Shown here piece after piece: positions 28,215-36,100 of a stretch of DNA of 64,000 nt. The DNA lies in the NCBI RefSeq assembly GCF_009380135.2, contig NZ_WHUT02000005.1, positions 248,001-312,000 of the forward strand, in the 5' to 3' direction. Within the stretch, counting starts at the first letter, position 1. Each line of letters begins with the position of its first letter. Both the position numbers and the translations under genes were made by a program. The notes below the pieces were generated by a model. It was not told the DNA's origin and ran no database searches. It saw only the letters and a program-made list of their open reading frames with translations. Source of the stretch: Fertoeibacter niger (GTDB taxonomy: Bacteria > Pseudomonadota > Alphaproteobacteria > Rhodobacterales > Rhodobacteraceae).

Positions 28215-29576
28215 ATGAACAGCCAGACCACGCCTTCGGGCATGATCCGTGCCGCCGCGATGACCGGCCCGCATGAGGGCTATATGCCCGGCTTTGGCAA
28301 TGATTTTGAAACCGAGGCGCTGCCCGGCGCGCTGCCGCAGGGGCGCAATAGCCCGCAGCGCTGCAATTACGGGCTGTATGGCGAGCAGCTTTCCGGCACC
28401 GCCTTTACCGCGCCCAGCCACCAGAACGAACGGACCTGGTGCTATCGCATCCGGCCGTCGGTGAAGCACACGCACCGCTTTGAAAAGATCGCCCTGCCCT
28501 ATTGGAAAAGCGCGCCGCATATCGACCCCGATGTGATCAGCCTGGGGCAATACCGCTGGGATCCGGTGCCGCACACCGGCGAAGCGATTACCTGGCTGAC
28601 CGGCATGCGAACCATGACCACCGCGGGCGATGTGAACATTCAGGTCGGCATGGCCAGCCATGTCTATCTGGTGACACAGTCCATGGTGGATGAGTATTTC
28701 TTCAGCGCCGACAGCGAATTGCTGGTGGTGCCGCAGCAGGGCCGGTTGCGGTTCTGCACCGAGCTGGGGGTGATCGACCTTGCCCCGCAGGAGATTGCCA
28801 TCATCCCGCGCGGGCTGGTCTATCGGGTGGAAGTGATCGAGGGGCCGTGCCGGGGCTTTGTCTGCGAAAACTACGGGCAGAAATTTGACCTGCCGGGCCG
28901 TGGCCCGATTGGCGCGAATTGCATGGCCAACCGGCGCGATTTCAAGACGCCGGTGGCGGCGTTTGAAGACCGCGAGGTGGCGTCAACCGTCACGGTGAAA
29001 TGGTGCGGCCAGTTCCACCGCACCCGCATTGGCCACAGCCCGCTGGATGTGGTGGCCTGGCACGGCAATTATGCCCCGGTGAAATACGACCTGACCACCT
29101 ATTGCCCGGTGGGGGCGATATTGTTCGACCACCCGGACCCCAGCATTTTCACCGTGCTGACCGCGCCTTCGGGGGTGGAGGGGACGGCGAACATCGACTT
29201 TGTGCTGTTCCGCGACCGCTGGATGGTGGCCGAGGATACGTTCCGCCCGCCGTGGTATCACAAGAACATCATGTCGGAACTGATGGGCAACATTCACGGC
29301 GTCTATGATGCCAAGCCCAAGGGTTTCGTGCCCGGTGGGATGAGCCTGCACAATTGCATGCTGCCGCACGGGCCGGACCGCAACGCCTTTGACGGCGCGT
29401 CCTATGGCGAGTTGGCGGCGCACAAGCTGGAAGACACGATGTCGTTCATGTTCGAGACCCGCTTTCCGCAGCACCTGACCGGCTTTGCCGCCAAAGAGGC
29501 CCCGTTGCAGGATGATTACATCGACTGCTGGGAAAGCCTTGGCAAAAAGTTCGACGGCACGCCTGGGCTGAAATAG
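28215..29576 (+). CDS. hmgA: Homogentisate 1,2-dioxygenase
   Basis: This 453-residue cupin-type iron dioxygenase opens the homogentisate ring to maleylacetoacetate. Family hallmarks are [19 protein letters not shown] and [17 protein letters not shown] at the N-terminus, [26 protein letters not shown] (His/Glu iron ligands) and [15 protein letters not shown]. The ATG at 28215 follows a GGGGGAGGA ribosome-binding site. It heads a plus-strand gene string that continues through fahA to the FAD hydroxylase. The promoter contains a MarR-type palindrome. Confidence 0.97.
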   Translation: MNSQTTPSGMIRAAAMTGPHEGYMPGFGNDFETEALPGALPQGRNSPQRCNYGLYGEQLSGTAFTAPSHQNERTWCYRIRPSVKHTHRFEKIALPYWKSAPHIDPDVISLGQYRWDPVPHTGEAITWLTGMRTMTTAGDVNIQVGMASHVYLVTQSMVDEYFFSADSELLVVPQQGRLRFCTELGVIDLAPQEIAIIPRGLVYRVEVIEGPCRGFVCENYGQKFDLPGRGPIGANCMANRRDFKTPVAAFEDREVASTVTVKWCGQFHRTRIGHSPLDVVAWHGNYAPVKYDLTTYCPVGAILFDHPDPSIFTVLTAPSGVEGTANIDFVLFRDRWMVAEDTFRPPWYHKNIMSELMGNIHGVYDAKPKGFVPGGMSLHNCMLPHGPDRNAFDGASYGELAAHKLEDTMSFMFETRFPQHLTGFAAKEAPLQDDYIDCWESLGKKFDGTPGLK

Positions 29577-29606
29577 CCTGCGGTTGCGCAGCAGGGAGGA
29601 GTGCAG

Positions 29607-29966
29607 ATGTATGTCGATGGTTTCGTGATCCCGGTGCCGCTGGCCCGGATGGACGATTATCGCGCGATGGCGGAAACGGCGGGCGCGCTGTGGATGGAAC
29701 ATGGCGCGCTGTCGCTTGTGGAAAGCGTGGCTGATGACGTGCAGGGGGGCGAAAAGACATCCTTCCCCATGTCGGTAAAGCTGGAACCGGGCGAAGTGGT
29801 GGTGTTCTCCTTCATCACCTACCGCGACCGCGCGCACCGCGATGCGGTGAATGCTGCCGTGATGGCAGACCCGCGGCTGCAAGGGCCTGCGGATTCGCCG
29901 TTTGATTCCAGCCGGATGATGTGGGGCGGGTTCGCGCCGCTGCTCGTTCTGGGGGCCGGCGCGTGA
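29607..29966 (+). CDS. DUF1428 family protein
   Basis: This 119-residue protein matches DUF1428: YVDGFVIPVP at the start, EVVVFSFITYRDRAHRDAVNAAVMADPR in the middle and a terminal MMWGGFAPLL segment. The fold is a dimeric ferredoxin-like (ABM-type) barrel; no function is established. A GGGAGGA ribosome-binding site lies seven bases before the ATG. It sits between hmgA and fahA and overlaps the next gene's start (GTGA), so it is very likely expressed with the homogentisate pathway; an accessory role is only inferred. Confidence 0.82.
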   Translation: MYVDGFVIPVPLARMDDYRAMAETAGALWMEHGALSLVESVADDVQGGEKTSFPMSVKLEPGEVVVFSFITYRDRAHRDAVNAAVMADPRLQGPADSPFDSSRMMWGGFAPLLVLGAGA

Positions 29967-30805
29967 ACCGGATCGTGCTGTTGGGCGTCAAGGGCGGGCC
30001 GGGGGTGCGGGCGCGGGGCGCGATGCCAACCGCGACGCTGATCGAGCTGGACGGGCAGCGCGTGCTGGTGGATTGCGGGATCGGCTGCTCCAGGGCGCTG
30101 GTGGATGCGGGGATGGATCTGAAGGATCTGACGACAGTGTTCATCACCCATCTGCATTCCGATCACCTGTTGGAGCTTGGGCCACTGATCCATACCGCCT
30201 GGTGCACCGGTCTGCGCCAGCCGGTAACGATTTTCGGCCCCGAGGGGATTGCGGATTACTGGGCGGGCTTCATGGCCTCGATGGCCTATGATTGCGCGAT
30301 CCGCGTGATGGATGAGGGGCGCGTGCCGCTGGGTGATCTGGTGCGGGTGGTGGTGGTGCAGGAGGGTGCGATTGATGGCGCACCCTTGGCCGCGCGGGCC
30401 TGCCGGGTGCCGCATCCGCCGCTGGAACATTGCTATGCCTTCCGCTTTGACGGGTCGCGGTCGGTGACGGTTTCGGGCGATACCGCCTATCACCCGCCAC
30501 TGGCCGAATTTGCCGCCGGGTCTGATGTGTTGCTGCACGAGGCGATGCTGGTCGATGGCATCGACCTGATCGTGCAGAAATCCGATCTCGGCCCGGCCTT
30601 GCGCGCGCATCTGCTGGCGGCGCATACACCGGTTGAGGATGCCGCGCGCATCGCCCGGGCGGCCGGGGTGGGGCAGCTGGTGCTGCACCATCTGGTGCCG
30701 GTGGACGATGCCCGCTTTGCCCCCGCCGACTGGCTGGCGCGCGCGGCGGCGGAATGGAACGGCCCGGTGACACTGGGCCATGACGGATTGGAGATTGCCC
30801 TGTGA
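29963..30805 (+). CDS. MBL-fold hydrolase (RNase Z/arylsulfatase-like branch)
   Basis: This 280-residue metallo-beta-lactamase-fold protein has the full zinc motif THLHSDHLLEL (His63, His65, Asp67, His68), a later metal Asp in VTVSGDTAYHPPL, and a late His in LHHLVP. The fold type is close to RNase Z-like hydrolases. It overlaps DUF1428 upstream (GTGA) and fahA downstream (GTGA), so translation of all three is coupled. The substrate is unknown; removing an ester or thioester intermediate of the aromatic pathway would fit the location. Confidence 0.83.
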   Translation: MNRIVLLGVKGGPGVRARGAMPTATLIELDGQRVLVDCGIGCSRALVDAGMDLKDLTTVFITHLHSDHLLELGPLIHTAWCTGLRQPVTIFGPEGIADYWAGFMASMAYDCAIRVMDEGRVPLGDLVRVVVVQEGAIDGAPLAARACRVPHPPLEHCYAFRFDGSRSVTVSGDTAYHPPLAEFAAGSDVLLHEAMLVDGIDLIVQKSDLGPALRAHLLAAHTPVEDAARIARAAGVGQLVLHHLVPVDDARFAPADWLARAAAEWNGPVTLGHDGLEIAL

Positions 30806-32058
30806 CCCTGCTGCGTTCCTGGATCGACAGCGCGAATGCGCCTGACTGCGCCTTTCCGCTGAACAACCTGCCCTGCGGGGTGTTCTCGGTGCAGGGCGAC
30901 AGCCCGCGCTGCGGCGTGGCCATCGGCGATTTCATATTGGATGTCAGCGCGTTGGAGGAGGAGGGCCTTTTGCAACTGGGCGGTCATCCGGTGCTGGACG
31001 TGCCATTCTGGAACGAGCTGATGGAACTGGGGCCGGATGCCTGGGCCGATTTCCGCGCGCAGGTAGCGGCGTTTCTGAATGAGGGTTCACCAAAGCGCGC
31101 GCTGGCCGAGGATCATCTGATGCCGCTGGCCGATGCCGTGCTGCACATGCCGTTTCTGGTGTCGGAATACACCGATTTCTACGCCGGGCGGCACCATGCG
31201 TTCAACGTAGGCTCGATGTTCCGCGACCCGGAGAATGCGCTTCCGCCGAACTGGCTGCATATTCCCATCGGTTACAACGGGCGGGCCTCGTCTGTCGTGG
31301 TGTCTGGCACCGATGTGCGCAGGCCACTGGGGCAGTTGAAGCCACCGGGGGCGGATGTGCCGCATTTCGGCCCGTCGAAGCGGTTCGATTTCGAGCTGGA
31401 GATGGGGGCCGTGGTGGGGCAGGCGTCCGAAGGCATGGTGTCGGTGGAGCAGGCCGAAGCGATGATATTCGGCTATGTCTTGCTGAACGACTGGTCGGCG
31501 CGCGACATACAGGCTTGGGAATATCAGCCGCTGGGGCCGTTTCAGGCCAAGGCGACGGCGACCACCATCAGCCCCTGGATCGTGATGGCGGCGGCGTTGC
31601 AGCCCTTCCGCGTGGCGACACCACCGCGCGAGGTGCCGCTGCTGCCCTATCTGACAGAGCCGCGCCCGATGCTGTATGATGTGCAGCTGGAGGTGGCGTT
31701 GCAGCCCGAAGGTGGACCGGAAACCGTGCTGACCCGCACCCGATATGGTGAAATGTATTACTCCGCCCCCCAGCAGTTGTGCCACCACACGACCAGCGGC
31801 TGCCCGATGAATGTGGGCGACCTGCTGGGATCGGGCACGATTTCCGGCCCGGGCAAGGCCGAGCGCGGCAGCCTGCTGGAACTTTCCTGGGGCGGCAAGG
31901 AGCCTGTGGCGATCACCGGCGGCAGCCGCAGTTTCATCGAGGATGGCGATACGGTGACGCTGCGCGGCCATGCGCAGGGCGATGGGTATCGCATCGGATT
32001 TGGCGATTGCGCGGGGCGGCTGTTGCCCGCCCCTGCCCTGCCCGACTGGGCGAGATGA
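30802..32058 (+). CDS. fahA: Fumarylacetoacetase
   Basis: This 418-residue enzyme hydrolyses fumarylacetoacetate to fumarate and acetoacetate, ending homogentisate breakdown. Characteristic segments are NLPCGVF near residue 20, the metal-site regions EYTDFYAGRHHAFNVG and FELEMGAVVG, WSARDIQAWEYQPLGPFQAK, and GSGTISGPGKAERGSLLELSW. Its length equals the usual 410-430 residues. The GTG start overlaps the preceding hydrolase's stop. With hmgA and maiA the three-step pathway is complete in the window. Confidence 0.96.
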   Translation: MTLLRSWIDSANAPDCAFPLNNLPCGVFSVQGDSPRCGVAIGDFILDVSALEEEGLLQLGGHPVLDVPFWNELMELGPDAWADFRAQVAAFLNEGSPKRALAEDHLMPLADAVLHMPFLVSEYTDFYAGRHHAFNVGSMFRDPENALPPNWLHIPIGYNGRASSVVVSGTDVRRPLGQLKPPGADVPHFGPSKRFDFELEMGAVVGQASEGMVSVEQAEAMIFGYVLLNDWSARDIQAWEYQPLGPFQAKATATTISPWIVMAAALQPFRVATPPREVPLLPYLTEPRPMLYDVQLEVALQPEGGPETVLTRTRYGEMYYSAPQQLCHHTTSGCPMNVGDLLGSGTISGPGKAERGSLLELSWGGKEPVAITGGSRSFIEDGDTVTLRGHAQGDGYRIGFGDCAGRLLPAPALPDWAR

Positions 32059-32094
32059 ACCGCGACGCGGTATGTGAACAGATATGAGGAAATG

Positions 32095-33045
32095 ATGGCC
32101 AAGGCATTTGCATCGCAGGGCGACCTGACGGAAAAGAAGACGACCTTTATCGAGGTCGGCCCCGGCATCTATGCCTTTACCGCCGAGGGCGATCCGAACT
32201 CGGGCGTCATCATCGGCGATGAGACGGTTATGGTGGTCGAGGCGCAGGCCACGCCACGGCTGGCGCAAAAAGTGATCGACTGCATCCGCAGCGTCACCGA
32301 CAAGCCGATTTCGCATGTGGTGCTGACACATTACCATGCGGTGCGGGTGCTGGGTGCCTCAGCCTTTGGCGCCCTGCAGGTGATCATGAGCGAGAAGGCC
32401 CGCTCGATGGTCGCCGAACGCGGACAGGAAGATTGGGACAGCGAATTCGGCCGCTTTCCGCGGCTGTTCCAGGGGCATGAAAGCATACCCGGGCTGACCT
32501 GGCCCACAACCACGTTCAACGACCGGATGAGTGTTTATCTGGGCAAGCGGCGGATCGACATCATGCAGCTGGGCCGTGCCCATACGGCGGGCGATGCAGT
32601 GGTGCATGTGCCTGATGCCAATGTGATGTTTACCGGCGACATCGTGGAATACCATTCGGCCTGCTATTGCGGCGACGGGCATTTCCATGACTGGCCCGCC
32701 ACTTTGAAACGCATCCGCGCCTTTGATCTGGATGCCATTGCCCCGGGGCGGGGCGATGCGCTGATCGGCAAGCCGATGGTGAACGCGGCACTGGATGCGA
32801 CGAAGGATTTCGTGCGCTCCACCTATCTGTCCGCCGCCCGCGTAGCACTGCGCGGGGGCACGCTGAAGCAAGCATGGGATGCCGTGCGCGCCGAATGTGA
32901 CCCAAAGTTCGCAAACTTTGCGATCTATGAACATTGTCTGCCGTTCAACGTGGCCCGTGCCTATGACGAGGCGCAGGGCATTGACACGCCCCGCATCTGG
33001 ACCGCCGAGCGGGACCGCCAGATGTGGGCGGCTCTTCAGGGCTGA
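32095..33045 (+). CDS. MBL-fold protein with degenerate zinc motif
   Basis: This 316-residue protein has the metallo-beta-lactamase layout (GDETVMVVEAQATPRLA, VVLTHYHAVRVLGASAF, GRAHTAGDAVVHVP, MFTGDIVEYHSA). The usual HxHxDH motif reads H79-Y-H81-A-V83-R84, so the Asp and last His that bind the second zinc are replaced by Val and Arg. The later His, Asp and His positions are kept. This suggests a single-metal or altered site shared by a subfamily rather than a decayed gene, because the frame is intact. The second of two adjacent ATGs (32095) fits the AGGA ribosome-binding site better. The substrate is unknown. Confidence 0.8.
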   Translation: MAKAFASQGDLTEKKTTFIEVGPGIYAFTAEGDPNSGVIIGDETVMVVEAQATPRLAQKVIDCIRSVTDKPISHVVLTHYHAVRVLGASAFGALQVIMSEKARSMVAERGQEDWDSEFGRFPRLFQGHESIPGLTWPTTTFNDRMSVYLGKRRIDIMQLGRAHTAGDAVVHVPDANVMFTGDIVEYHSACYCGDGHFHDWPATLKRIRAFDLDAIAPGRGDALIGKPMVNAALDATKDFVRSTYLSAARVALRGGTLKQAWDAVRAECDPKFANFAIYEHCLPFNVARAYDEAQGIDTPRIWTAERDRQMWAALQG

Positions 33046-33046
33046 C

Positions 33047-33247
33047 ATGAGCAAGTTCGACCCGCCACGCCGGGAATTGTGGCTGCGGCTGGCAATCTCT
33101 GTCGCCGGGCTGGCGCTGCTGGTCACGGCACTGGCGCTGCGCGGCATCCCTGAAGGCCCAGCATTTGTCGAGGTGGTGGGTGTAGCCGGCGCGTTCTTTG
33201 GCGGGTCGGCAATCTGGTGCGGGTGGAAATTGTGGAAAACGCGCTGA
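33047..33247 (+). CDS. Small two-helix membrane protein
   Basis: This 66-residue protein starts one base after the stop of the preceding MBL gene. It has a charged N-terminus (SKFDPPRREL), a first hydrophobic segment (LAISVAGLALLVTALAL), a short loop and a second (VEVVGVAGAFFGGSAIW), ending in a basic tail. I do not recognise a family. Its place in the string suggests an envelope function linked to the aromatic pathway, such as a small transporter subunit, but nothing in the sequence proves this. Confidence 0.65.
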   Translation: MSKFDPPRRELWLRLAISVAGLALLVTALALRGIPEGPAFVEVVGVAGAFFGGSAIWCGWKLWKTR

Positions 33248-33498
33248 CGATCGTGCTGCTGGGCGCGCAGGCGCTGGCCTTTGCGGTCTGGACCCTGCGC
33301 ATGTTCCGCTGCCTGTTTCGCATGCGGCGTCATGCCGTGGCGATGTCGGGGCAGGCCGTTCCGGGGATGCGCGCCACTTTTGCGGCACTGAGGGCTTTTC
33401 TACGCAACACGGAATTTACCAATGACCGCAACGCCTTGTTGCGATCGACCGGCCTGCTGCTGTTGCTGATACTGCTGTTCACCTTCACCCGATCCTGA
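33217..33498 (+). CDS. Small membrane protein of the homogentisate string
   Basis: This protein of up to 93 residues has an N-terminal hydrophobic segment (LTIVLLGAQALAFAVWTL), a basic central part with FRMRRHAVAM, and a strongly hydrophobic C-terminus (LLRSTGLLLLLILLFTF). GTG codons at 33217, 33223 and 33232 are all possible starts; it overlaps the previous gene in each case. I do not recognise the family. The two adjacent small membrane proteins may form a complex. Confidence 0.55.
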   Translation: MRVEIVENALTIVLLGAQALAFAVWTLRMFRCLFRMRRHAVAMSGQAVPGMRATFAALRAFLRNTEFTNDRNALLRSTGLLLLLILLFTFTRS

Positions 33499-33509
33499 CG
33501 GAGCGAGCG

Positions 33510-35066
33510 ATGCCCTATGACTACCGCCCCTTTCCCTATGTCGCCCCGCCGGGCCTGAACGGCCCGGAGCCGCGTCACAAGGTGATTATCGTCGGAGCGG
33601 GCCCGGTGGGGCTGGCCCTGGCGATTGATCTGGCCAATCATGGTGTGCCTTCGGTCGTGCTGGACGACAACAATGTGGTATCGGTGGGGTCGCGGGCAAT
33701 CTGCTGGTCAAAACGCAGCCTGGAAATTCTTGACCGACTGGGCGTAGGTGAACAAGCAGTCACAAAAGGCGTGACGTGGAAGGTGGGCCGTACCTTTCAC
33801 CGCGATGCCGAGGTGTTCAACTTTGACCTTCTGCCGGAAGCCGGGCACAAGATGCCTGCTTTCGTGAACCTGCAACAATACTATGTCGAGGAATATCTGG
33901 TGGCCCGGGCGCAGGCGTTGCCCCTGATCGACCTGCGGTTCAAGAACAAGGTAGTGGGTGTGGCGCAGCATGGCAGCCATGCCAGCGTGACGGTAGAGAC
34001 GCCGGATGGCAGCTATGCCCTTGAAGCGGAATGGGTTGTGGCCTGTGATGGCGCGCGTTCGCCCCTGCGTGGGATGCTGGGGCTGGATTTTGACGGCGAA
34101 CTGTTCGAAGAGCGGTTCCTGATCGCCGACATCGAGATGCAACGCGACGGTGTTCCCGAACGCTGGTTCTGGTTTGAGCCGGAGTTTCACGCAGGCCAGT
34201 CGGCATTGCTGCACAAACAGCCCGACAACATCTATCGCATCGACCTGCAACTGGGCTGGGATGCCAACCCCGAGGCAGAGCGGCAGCCAGAGCGGGTTAT
34301 ACCGCGCATTGCCAAAGTGGTGGGGCACGCGGATTTCCGGCTGGACTGGGTATCGGTCTATACGTTCCAGTGCCGCCGCCTGACGCGGTTTGTCGAGGAT
34401 CGGGTGATTTTCATCGGCGATGCGGCGCATGTCGTCAGCCCCTTTGGCGCGCGGGGCGGCAATGGCGGATTGCAAGATGTCGATGCGTTGGGCTGGCGTC
34501 TGGCGGCTGTGGTGCTGGGCAGCGCGCCGCCCGATGCGCTGGCGGCCTTTGACCGCGAACGGTGTTTCGGCGCGGACGAGAATATCCTGAACTCGGCGCG
34601 GTCCACCCGGTTCATGTCACCCGAGCCTGGGGTGGAGCGGCTGTTCCGCGATGCGGTGCTGGATCTGGCGGGGCGGGCGGATTTTGCCCGTCCGATGGTG
34701 AATTCCGGGCGGCTGTCGCGGCCCTGTGTCTATCCGATGCCGGATGCGCCTGATGTGGCGGCGCTGCCCGCGGCTTCACGGCCGGGGGCGGTGGCGCCGG
34801 ATGCACCGCTGGGCAACGGCTGGCTGTGCGAGGCTTTGGGCCGGGGCTTCGTGCTGCTGGGCTGCGGGGTGGATGTGCCCAAGGTCGCAGGCACCACGCC
34901 TTTGCGGGTCGTGGGCGGGGCCGAGATCAGGGCACGCTATCTGGGCGATGCGGCAGGGGCGGTGTATCTGGTGCGGCCGGATCAGGTGGTGGCGGCACGC
35001 TGGCTGGCCCCCGCCGCGGCAGAGGTGGCCGCGACATTGCGCGCAGTGCAGGAGGGGCGGCTATGA
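33510..35066 (+). CDS. FAD-dependent aromatic hydroxylase (MhaA-like candidate)
   Basis: This 518-residue flavoprotein monooxygenase belongs to the PheA/TfdB/MhpA group. It has the FAD dinucleotide fold VIIVGAGPVGLALAIDL near residue 27, the ACDGARSPLR DG-motif, and FIGDAAHVVSPFGARGGNGG (the FAD ribityl-binding GD motif). A C-terminal thioredoxin-like domain follows, as in phenol hydroxylases. The DUF2783 gene overlaps its stop by four bases. Family knowledge: 3-hydroxyphenylacetate 6-hydroxylase of Pseudomonas consists of a flavoprotein (MhaA) and a very small coupling protein (MhaB) and makes homogentisate. The same layout here suggests that activity; resorcinol- or phenol-type substrates remain possible. 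Confidence 0.85.
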   Translation: MPYDYRPFPYVAPPGLNGPEPRHKVIIVGAGPVGLALAIDLANHGVPSVVLDDNNVVSVGSRAICWSKRSLEILDRLGVGEQAVTKGVTWKVGRTFHRDAEVFNFDLLPEAGHKMPAFVNLQQYYVEEYLVARAQALPLIDLRFKNKVVGVAQHGSHASVTVETPDGSYALEAEWVVACDGARSPLRGMLGLDFDGELFEERFLIADIEMQRDGVPERWFWFEPEFHAGQSALLHKQPDNIYRIDLQLGWDANPEAERQPERVIPRIAKVVGHADFRLDWVSVYTFQCRRLTRFVEDRVIFIGDAAHVVSPFGARGGNGGLQDVDALGWRLAAVVLGSAPPDALAAFDRERCFGADENILNSARSTRFMSPEPGVERLFRDAVLDLAGRADFARPMVNSGRLSRPCVYPMPDAPDVAALPAASRPGAVAPDAPLGNGWLCEALGRGFVLLGCGVDVPKVAGTTPLRVVGGAEIRARYLGDAAGAVYLVRPDQVVAARWLAPAAAEVAATLRAVQEGRL

Positions 35067-35260
35067 GCCTGAACACACAGCCGAATATTGCCGATGCCGA
35101 CGGGTTTTATGCAGCGTTGCTGGCGGCGCACCGGGGTCTGACCGAGGCGGAAAGCCATGCGATGAATGCCCGGCTGGTGCTGGTGCTGGCCAATCATGTA
35201 GGCAGCCGGGCGGTGCTGGATCAGGCACTGGCGCTGGCGCGGGGCGAGTCGCGGCCCTGA
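35063..35260 (+). CDS. DUF2783 small protein (MhaB-like coupling-protein candidate)
   Basis: This 65-residue, mostly helical protein starts inside the stop of the FAD hydroxylase (ATGA). The sequence DADGFYAALLAAHRGLTEAESHAMNARLVLVLANHVG matches the DUF2783 pattern in two parts. It is soluble, with no membrane segment or signal. In Pseudomonas a protein of similar size couples to the 3-hydroxyphenylacetate hydroxylase flavoprotein. The link between DUF2783 and that function is my inference from size, order and pathway. Confidence 0.75.
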   Translation: MSLNTQPNIADADGFYAALLAAHRGLTEAESHAMNARLVLVLANHVGSRAVLDQALALARGESRP

Positions 35261-35266
35261 CGGGCT

Positions 35267-35995
35267 TCAGGGGCGCAGCGGCACCCGGCCTGCGGGGGTG
35301 AGGAGAAACACCTCGCGCCCCTCGATCGCCACGGCGGTCAGCGGCCCGCCATAGGCCGCGCCACTGTCGATATTCACCCGGTTGCCGTAATGTTGCGGGG
35401 CGTCTAGGGCGGTATGGCCGTGGACGATCAGCAGGCCGTGGTCGTAGGGGTCAATCAGGAAACCGTCGCGGATCCAGATCAGATCGGTTTCGGTCTGGTC
35501 ATCCCAGGCCACGCCGGGGCGGATGCCCGCATGCACAAACCCGATGTCGCCGCGCTGGTGTTTGGTGAGAAGGCCCGCCAGAAAATCGCGATGCGCCTGC
35601 GGCACGGCGGCCACGGCATCTTCCCAGACCGGGCGAAGCGGGCGTTCACCTGCATTTTTGACGCCATAGGAGGCCAGCGTGGCCACGCCACCCAGTTTGG
35701 GGTGCAGCCAGCTCAGATCCCGGCGCAGCCCTTCGTCGTGGAAATGGAAGTCGTCCAGATAGCCGCTGAACATCCGGTCATGGTTGCCCTTCAGCACCAG
35801 CCAGTCCTGCCCCGCCGCGATGCCATCCATCAGATATTGAATCACGCCGGCGCAGTCGGGGCCCCGGTCAACCAGATCGCCCAGATGGATGACCGGGGCG
35901 GCACCATGGCGGGCAGAATCATCGGCGATCAGATCATGCTGACGTTTCAGCAGGTCGAAATGGCCGTGAATGTCGCCAATGGCGTAGCTGCGCAT
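35267..35995 (-). CDS. Metallophosphoesterase, bis(5'-nucleosyl)-tetraphosphatase/PP2A-like
   Basis: This 242-residue protein has all calcineurin-like metal motifs: GDIHGHFDLL at the start, GDLVDRGPDC, GNHDRMFSGYL, and late VHAGIRPG and VHGHTAL. Such proteins remove phosphate from proteins or dinucleoside polyphosphates. The ATG at 35995 is preferred over a GTG nine bases upstream because it puts the GDIHG motif at the normal place; both lack a good ribosome-binding site. It is convergent with the DUF2783 gene and does not appear linked to the aromatic pathway. Confidence 0.88.
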   Translation of the reverse strand: MRSYAIGDIHGHFDLLKRQHDLIADDSARHGAAPVIHLGDLVDRGPDCAGVIQYLMDGIAAGQDWLVLKGNHDRMFSGYLDDFHFHDEGLRRDLSWLHPKLGGVATLASYGVKNAGERPLRPVWEDAVAAVPQAHRDFLAGLLTKHQRGDIGFVHAGIRPGVAWDDQTETDLIWIRDGFLIDPYDHGLLIVHGHTALDAPQHYGNRVNIDSGAAYGGPLTAVAIEGREVFLLTPAGRVPLRP

Positions 35996-36025
35996 GTTTG
36001 TCACCGGACCGGAGTTTGCCGGACC

Positions 36026-36066
36026 CCGGGGGCCTTACGCCCCCGGACTCCGTTGGGATATCTGTG
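36026..36066 (+). repeat. GC-rich intergenic palindromic repeat, copy 2
   Basis: Arms CCGGGGGC (36026-36033) and GCCCCCGG (36039-36046) flank a five-base loop; ACTCCGTTGGGATATCT follows, then CAAGATGAA. The arms are identical to copy 1 at 24547. It lies in the 105-bp gap between the phosphoesterase start and the serA stop, so it may also act as the serA terminator. Confidence 0.7.
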
Positions 36067-36100
36067 CCAAGATGAAGGGGCACGAAGGCAAAGCCTTGGC

